From NCBI GenBank assembly GCA_965659675.1, contig CBFHWY010000040.1, positions 1-24,043 on the forward strand: DNA of 24,043 nt, given 5' to 3'. Source of the DNA: CBFHWY01 sp965659675 (GTDB lineage: Bacteria; Bacteroidota; Bacteroidia; Flavobacteriales_G; Salibacteraceae). Below are positions 1-9,000 of the stretch, piece after piece; the stretch's first letter is position 1, and the number at the start of each line of letters is the position of its first letter. The position numbers and the translations under genes are program-made. The notes below the pieces were generated by a model. The model was not told the DNA's origin, ran no database searches, and was given only the letters and a program-made list of their open reading frames with translations.

Positions 1-3000
1 ATCCATGGTGCACTTATTGTTCCCAGACTTGTGTCTACTATGATGTTTGATCCACCTGGTGCCGATCCTGACTGGAAAAGGTTAGTACCTGATACATCTT
101 CCCTGAATGCTGTATAGCTCAAGATCGCCTGGCTCGTATCGCTATCGAATAACATCTGAATACGGTTAGTTGCTGTATCAACACTTAGCATGCATATTGA
201 AGGTAGCTCTGGTTTGATCGAAAAGACCTGCGCAGCGCCAAGGCTATTACAGCCTGCAACATTTGATACAGTCACGTAATAGTCTCCTGGTGCTAGATCT
301 GAAATACCTGCACTTGTGTCTCCCGTACTCCAGAGGTAGCTATTGCTGGTGTCTGTCAGGCTCAATGAGATCTTTCCAGCATTGTCTCCGCAAGATGTAT
401 TGTTTAAGGTATCAAAGACTATTTGAGGACCGCCGACTTCTGAGATGATGACCTCTGCGGAGTCCACACAAGAATTTCCATCCTGAACAGTTAATTTGTA
501 AATCCCGAAACTCAATCCTCCAATTGAGTCTAGAGCAGATGAGTTCGACCATTGATAAGAAACCGGAGAAACAGCGAGTACTTCAGCTTTGGCCCATCCG
601 TCGGTATTCCCACAGTTGGCATCCTGAGAAGAAAGCTCAATAGCAATATCCTCTGGTTCTTCAAGTTGGAATGACTCAAAGCTCAGACAATTTTCACCAT
701 CTCTCACACTCAACAAATAGTTTCCAGGTGCTAGCCCAGAAATAGCGTTTGACGATGCCCCGTTGCTCCATTCAAGATTCGTTGGACTTGCACCTCCATT
801 GACGCTTACTTGAATATATCCATCATTGGTATTTGAACAAGTTGGAGATCTCAGACTGTCCAAAACAATACTTGCACCACCTGCATCGCTGATGGCTACG
901 GTTGTAATGGCATCACATCGGTTGGCATCTGTTACCGTTACCTGATATAAGCCCGCACGGAGATTCGTTTGAACATCGCCTATAGAACCATTGCTCCAAA
1001 CAAAACCAAAAGGCGAAACCCCTCCACTTGCCTGAACACTTCCTGAACCTGAAGGCTTTCCGCATTCAGCATCTTTGGTCGTCGTACTCAAGATGATCTC
1101 TGGTGATACAAGCACTTTAATATCCCTATCATCAAAGCAGCCATTCGCATCGGTCACTGTCACGCGATAGGTCTTATTCTGATCAGGCTTGACCAGAATG
1201 CTATTTGAATTTGAGCCCGTGCTCCAACGATAGGTCACGCCTCCGGAAGCTCTTAGCCTTACTCTGGAACCATTACATATAAGGGTATCAGGAGTGCTTG
1301 TCACATTCGGATTACCAACAACCTGAACTGTTTGACTCACCCTAGCGCTACAAGAATTTGTATCGGTGAAAGAATAGTTGATCGTAAAGTTTCCTCTTGA
1401 CGTAATACTTGGGTAGAACTTGTTATTGAATACCCCCAGACCAGAATAATTACCCCCAGCAGGAATTCCAGCATTAAGATCATATGGAGTACTTCTCTCA
1501 CAGAAACTATTCGGCAAATTCAATGAGAGTGATGGTGAAGGATTCACTCTGATCGTCTTGATTGCGCTATCCTGACAACCGAAAACATTAGTGTAGGTGT
1601 AGCGAATATTATGTGATCCGGTATCTGCAACTGCTGGATTAAAGCGGCCATTGGTCACACCATTCCCAGAGTAAGAACCTCCTAGTGGTACTCCTCCTGT
1701 CAGTGTTATTGCAGAAGCTTGCTCACAAATAGGACTAAAGTCTGCGAGGAAAACCTGGCTTGAAGCGTAAACTGTAACATATGATTGAGTTGATGCCGAG
1801 CAACCGTTGGTATCCGTGAGGTGGAAGGTGATCAAATGATTACCCTGACCAGCTAATGCCGGATCAAAACTTAGACTATCTGTAGTATCAATACCGACTC
1901 CTGTATAATAGGTCTTAGAAATACCTGCACTCTGAATATTCGCAAAATTTAGAGTGTCTATACCCTCATTGTCACACCTCGTTGGAATAAATCCCGCACT
2001 AAGTTGGGGCAGGCTATTGACTGCTACCTTTGCCACGGTATCGCCAGAGCAACCATTCGCATCAGTGAAACTATAGGTAATATCATAGGTGTTTCCTGGT
2101 GTCACATACTGTGGATAAAAGATACCATTCAGTACACCAACTCCAGAATAAAAAGAACGCTCACCTGGGCTACCAGGAACCGGACTACCTTCGGTCAAAG
2201 GATATGGACTGTTTCCAGCACAAAAATCAGGAATACTGCTAGTGAATACAGGTACTGGAACGGTGTCTACCTGAATCGTTTGTGAGGTAGAATCAATACA
2301 GTTATTTCTGTCGAGGTAATAGTAACTAATCGTGTGAATCCCGGCACCCGCAGAATCAGCCTCAAAAGTACTTGAGTCACTCAGTACACCAGGGCCACTA
2401 TACCAGCCTTTACCTCCCGTACCCTGACTAATACCCTGAAATAAAATAAATGGATTATTGTTCTCACAAACCGCCGGAAGATTGGAGAAGCTCACGCTTG
2501 GAGTTGCGTTGACCTGTATGGTAAATAGCGTATCCCTTCTGCATTGATTGGTATCTCTAAAACTATAACGAACAGTGTTCAACCCTATTTGAGCAACGGA
2601 CGGATCAAAAATGGTATCATTAAAAACGCCTGTACCCGAATAGAAATAGCTTCCCTGAGTGAAAACGGAATCGGGACGAAGATTGATCGGGTCTTCATAC
2701 TCACAAAGCGGGTTAACAGTAGTTGGTGCAATTCTAGGCAAGGCCTGAATTGTAACAAGATCGGTTGCACTATCGGTACAGCCGTATGAATTTGTGAATT
2801 CATATTTAAAGGTTTTAAGACCTGTTCCGGAGAATAATGGTCTGAGTGTATCTCCAAAAACTCCAGGACCACTGTAGATTCCATTACCTGGACTTCCTGC
2901 ATTGAGCACCTGCGGACCAGCATTCACACAATATAGATCAGGCATATTCAAGCTAACCAAAGGTTTTGCCCGAACACGAATAGCTCCTGAATCCGCACTA

Positions 3001-6000
3001 GTACATCCCGTATTTACATCGCTAAAGCTATAGGTGATGGTATGTAACCCAATACCAACGGAGGAAGGGTTAAAGACTCCTGAACTCACCCCAGGACCAG
3101 AATAGATCTCTGTACCAGATCCAACCGCTCCACCTTGAGTTAGGGTCAAAGGATCTGCATTTTCACATATGTCATTAAAGCTCGAAAGGGAGATAGTCGG
3201 TTTTGAATTCACAATTAGTGAATCAACCGCAAAATCCGTACAGCCATTATTATCAGTAAAACTGTAAGTGATCACATGCGTTCCGGGTCCGGCAGCTGAT
3301 GGATCGAAGTTACCTCCACTAACACCAGAGCCTGAGTATGTGCCAAATGCAGGGCTTCCACCGCTAAGGTTGAGTGATGTGTCGTTTTCACACGTTGTGG
3401 AAACTGCAATATACAGAGAAACTGAAGGCAATGCGTTGATCACAATATTATTGCTTGCACTATCGGTGCAGCCATTGAGGTCTGTATAGCTATAGGTGAT
3501 CAGATTCGAACCTGTATTTCCATTTGTAGGGTCAAAATTGGATCCAATGACCCCTGCTCCACTGTAGGTTCCCCCTACGGGAGTGCCAGAGCTCAGAGCG
3601 ATAAGTCCTGTATCTTCACAGAAGGTGCCAAGGGCAGGAAGACTGACTATTGGTAGTGCATTCACTTGAATTGACTGTGATGCAGAATCGATGCAGCCAT
3701 TGATATCAGTAAAAGTGTAGGTAATGCTGGTGCTTCCAGTTCCAGAAAGTGCAGTTATCAAGTCGGAACCTATGACACCACCGCCGGTATAAGTTCCCGT
3801 ACCGCCAACCGCAGGTGTTCCACTTGAAATGTCAACCGTGTCTTCGGAAGCACAAACTGCTGCATATGCTGAACTAAATCCTACAACAGGGAGAGCATTG
3901 ACCACAAGTTCTGCAGAATCGGAATTTGAACATCCATTATTATCAATGTAGGTGTAATCGATGCTGTACTGCCCGGCTCCAACACTGCCCGGACTAAAGT
4001 TTGTACCAAGACTGATTCCTGATCCTGAATAGGAACCACCTGTCGGACTTCCCAAATTCAATCCAAAACTACTACCAGGTATTGCGCAGAAAGTATCACT
4101 CAACATAGCCACCTGTGGAAGTGCATTGACTCTAATACTGCGGCTAATGCTATCAGTACAGGAGTTAGGATCAGTGTAAGTATAGAGGACAAAATGTTGT
4201 CCAACACCTACTGAATCAGGATAGAAGTTAGATCCAAATACTCCATTTCCGCTATAGCTTCCTGTACCACCTGTAGGCGTAGCTGTAGCTCCTGACAGGC
4301 TTAATGGACCCGCATCTATACAAAGGTCGGCAATAGAGGAATGACTTAAGGCCGGTTTGGAGTTGACCGTGATTGCAAGACTGGCTGTGTCTTTACAGCT
4401 ATTTGTGTCTGTGAAGGCATAATTGATGGTATGACTTCCAGCTCCTGCGGCATTAGGATCAAAATATGAATTTCCTATTCCTGTGCCAAAATAATTGCCA
4501 GTACCCCCATTATTTGCTGAGCCTCCATTCAATAATACCGCAGTATCACCCATACAAAATGAAGTGCTCATTGTTAAGCTTGCCACAGGCTTGGCCTTAA
4601 CCTCAACACTTATTGTATCAGCAGAACTACAACCATTTGCATCCGTAAACGAATAGCTGATATCATGTGCACCAACTCCAGCAATTGCAGGATAGAAGTT
4701 GGATCCAACTACAGCTCCTACAGTACTTGAGGCATAAGTTCCACCAGAGGGCAAACCACTATTCAGTTGAAGACTATCTCCAGGCTGATCACAACTATTT
4801 GGCAATGGAGAAAGGCTTACGGCAGGTAAATTATTTATGATAAGTGTATCTCTGCTACTCAGATTGAAACAATTGTTGGTATCGGTAACTTCAACAGAGT
4901 AAACTCCTCCAAGGTCAACACTTACGATCTGACCAGTAAGATTGCCAATAAAGGCAGCGTTTCTTTTCCAACGGTAAGTGTAGCCAGCTCCAGCATTGGC
5001 CGTCAACGTAGTCTGATCCCCTGAACAGATGGAATCACTGCTCATATTAAACGTCGCAGGAACCTGTGAAGGCTCTACTAAAATTGCCGTTGCTGTATCC
5101 CTGCAGCTATATTGATCTGTAACAGTTACTGTGTAAGTACCATCTGGGAGTCCAATTGCTGTATCAGAAGTTTGTGACGAGCTATCACTCCATATATATG
5201 AGTATGGACTTAGTCCACCTATAGCTGTTGCCACTGCAAAACCATCATCATAGTCAAAGCACGAAGGATCTGTAGTGCTCACAATACCTGCCAAAAGGGA
5301 CGCTGGATCTGCTACTGAGAAAGTATTTGAATCAGTACATCCGAATAGATCTGTAACGCTCACAGCATAGCTGCCCGCTGCTACGTTCAATAAAGTATCA
5401 TTTGTGCTTCCATTGCTCCAGGAATAGCTAAATGGCGACGTGCCAAATTGCACCTCAATAACAACATATGCATTTGAATCACGCGCACAGAGCGGCGAAG
5501 CAATGGTGTCGGCATTGATGAGCATTCCTGCTCTGATGACAATCGGGATGATCACCGTATCCGTTGCTCCTTCATGATCTGATGCCACCAAACTGATCTC
5601 GATGGTATCGCTATTCGTTACTGCCTGTGTGATTGCAGTGAGGTACACCAGGCTATCTGGACCTTTTGAAATATTGATACTATCATTTTTGATCAAAGAA
5701 GTATCAGAGCTGATAGCCGTCAGGTTCAGATTGATCAGGTCGTCCTGGATGTCGTAATCCAGCAGACTTAGTGTTGAGCTATCAGATTCACTTCCGGCAC
5801 ATGCAATAAGTGTATCTGGAATAGAATTAAAGAAGGGGGCTTCATTTACATCCTTTATGCGGATAAGCACATCTGCGCTATCTGTTAGACCTTCTAAATC
5901 CTCCACCACTGCAGTGATCTGATAAATAGAATCTGTCTCATAGTTAAAAACTCCCGAATAGCTGAGCAAACCAGTGGTGCTTAACTCAAACTTAGATGTG

Positions 6001-9000
6001 TCTCCAGCTATGGCAACATAGCTCAAGGTATCTCCTTCGTCAGGGTCGTAACCTGGTAAACTCGCTACAGTATCATTGGCAGGTCGGTTTTCAGAGATCA
6101 AGTATTCTATTGTATCCCTTTCAACCCACGGGTTAGGATTGTTAAAGAATGTTCCATTATGAACTCCAGCTTCATCATTTAAGTTTGTTCCAGCTCCTTC
6201 ATTAAAGCGATGATAAGCCACAAGACCTGGTTCAGTGCCAAAAAGACTCCGTCCGATATCAGCCTTGACCATGCTCTCTGTGAATGTCGTGTCATATATT
6301 TTAAACTCGTCAAATAGGCCGTCATGGTAATTAGTGGTCCATGCCTCTGTTCCAAGATAAAAAATGCCGGTCCCTACGTAGTCGCCTCCCGCTATATCAA
6401 CACCTAAGAGTTCTCCATCTACATAGGTCTTTCTTTCATTGCTAGAAACATCATAGGTAAACGTAAAGTGATGCCATTGGTCATCTAGTGTAATGGGCTC
6501 TATCAGGTCATCATTGTAAAAACCTTGCTTGATCTGCGCTGCATTTTCATATATAAAATGTAGGCCTGCGTAAGTACCAATTGAACCTTGACCCAGCCAA
6601 GCATTAGAGCGAGCTCCATTCAAAGGCTGGTCTAATTTTGAGAAAAAGGAGATGGTGTAGCTCTTATTAGCTAAGTTGATACTGTTGCCTAGTGAAACAT
6701 AGTCATTCAGTCCATCAAAATCTAATGCATTGCCAAAGCTTAAAATAGGCGCGTCATTAGCATCAGTTACCTTGAAACGGACTGTTGCAGTATCCTTGGT
6801 AAGATCACCATCTTCAGTTACTTCATAGGTTACATGCAGTATTGTGTCTCCACCTTCATAGTCCAGTTGAGCTCCGGCACTTATGGTGATCAAACCTGTT
6901 GAAGCTGCAATATTGAAATAGCTCGTGTCTCCGCCGATAAAAATGAAATTGAGGTTACTGCTATCAGGGTCATAAGCAAAAGCAAAGCCAGCGGTATCTC
7001 CCACTGCTAAAGCTTCACTCACATTATAAGGAATGGTATCACCTCCCTGTGAGGTCCATTCATTTCCGGTAAGGAAGTTCAGGCTTCCATCAAAACCATT
7101 CGAGCTTCGATCTTTTAAAGTAAAATCAGTATCAAATTGGTTAAAGTCATAATATGCCCTCAGGTTAGCTTCTGAAGTATCGATCCTTGATCTATAGTTC
7201 GTTGCAATCTCTGATGCCGTTCTTGCTACATCCCAAATTCTTACTTCGTCAAATGTTCCTACTGCATTGTATGAATTGTCATTAAATGCACCTACACGTC
7301 TTAGACCAGAATTTGTTAATTGAGCAGTGAGATTCCCCGAAGCTACCTCTTGTCCATTGCGATAAAGCTTAACGGCCGTACCTCCACTAATTGTAAAAGC
7401 TACGTGCTGCCATTCATTTAAAGCGATAACGGGGTCTGTAGTGCTCACACTGCCGTTTGATGTTTCTAGTATAAGTCTGCGGTCACCCGATAGCCAGGTG
7501 TTAGAATAAAACCCCCAACCTGCAGCGCCTCCAGATGCTTTACACGCAAGGATGGTATTAATGTTAGATTTTGCCCTTGGTTTTATCCATGCCTCAACTG
7601 TGATGGCATTGAAGTATCGAGCAGTATCTGGAAGCGAGATATAACCCGAACCATTAAAATCAAAACCCTCCCCAAATGCTGCAACAACTTGTTCCTGCTC
7701 ATTGACCACATTTAATTTTATGGTGGCAGAGTCAGTCAAAGAATCATTATCGCTCACCGTGTATGTCAGGTAGTGCACTGAGTCCGTTTCATAGTCAAGT
7801 GCTTGACTTGTTATGATTATTCCAGAACTTGGATCTATTTGAAACTGTGAATTCGGATCGATCAAACTGAAGCTGACAGAGTCATTCTCATCAACATCAA
7901 AGCCTCCACCTTTTGCAACTTTTAACCCTGTTGCAATAGACTCGCTCACACTCCATTCAATGGTATCAATAGATAATATTTGAGAGCTTGAGGCGAATCC
8001 ATTAGGCACCCCATGATTTCTATTATCAGATGCATCATAGCCGATCCCATCAGCATCGAAATTGAAGTAAGCCGCGAGTCCTTCAGAAGAAGGATCCACC
8101 TGGGTAAACATATCCTCACTTATCTGTTCTATTGGTCTGAAAGCATCCCAGATCCTAAGCTCATCCATCTTACCATCGAAAAGATTCGATCCATTGCTTT
8201 GGCCACCCAGCGCTGGTTCACCAGCATAATTTCCGATGTTCACAGAGAAGGCTCTTGTTACCTGAAGATCGCCATCAACATAGATTCGAAGCAGCCCTTC
8301 AGTTCTATTCCAATTAACCGCCAGGTGATGCCATTCGTTGAGGTAAGGAGTCCAGTTATGATCTGCCTGAACCACACTTCCATTGCGCATTTCAACCCTC
8401 AGATTTGAGCCAAAAAAGAAAATGCTCCATCCAGGTAGCAAGTTATTTCCCCCGTTATGAAATATTCTACCTGTAGTGTTTTCGGCGTAGATCCATGCCT
8501 CGAAGGTGAGCGAATCAGTGAGGTCAACCGCAGTATTTCCCGTAAGATCGATATAGTCATCAATCCCATCAAACTCAAGTGCCTTATCAAAACCTGCAGA
8601 TGGCGCATCATTCTGATCCTCCAGTTCTAGCTTTATGCTAGCAGTATCATAGAATATCTGATCACTGACCCGGTAGGTTAATGTCAGACTCGAGTCAAAT
8701 TCATGATCAAATAAATGCTTTTTATTTAGGCTCAAATATCCGTTATCAAGTAAGTCAAAGGCTCCATTCTCATTTCCTGAGATCAGCTCATAAACCAGGC
8801 TATCCCCTTCTTCATCAAAGCCAGCAAGCTTTACGATCGTATCATTTTCATTAAGTAATTCACTCGATCTGAATGAGAACGTATCATCAGCGTGTGTCCA
8901 TATTGCAACGAGGTTTGCATTTACCACTCCTGCATGATGTGCATTTCCACTGATATCTATGGCAGTATCGGTCCCCGCTACATGATTCATTGGATAGTAG

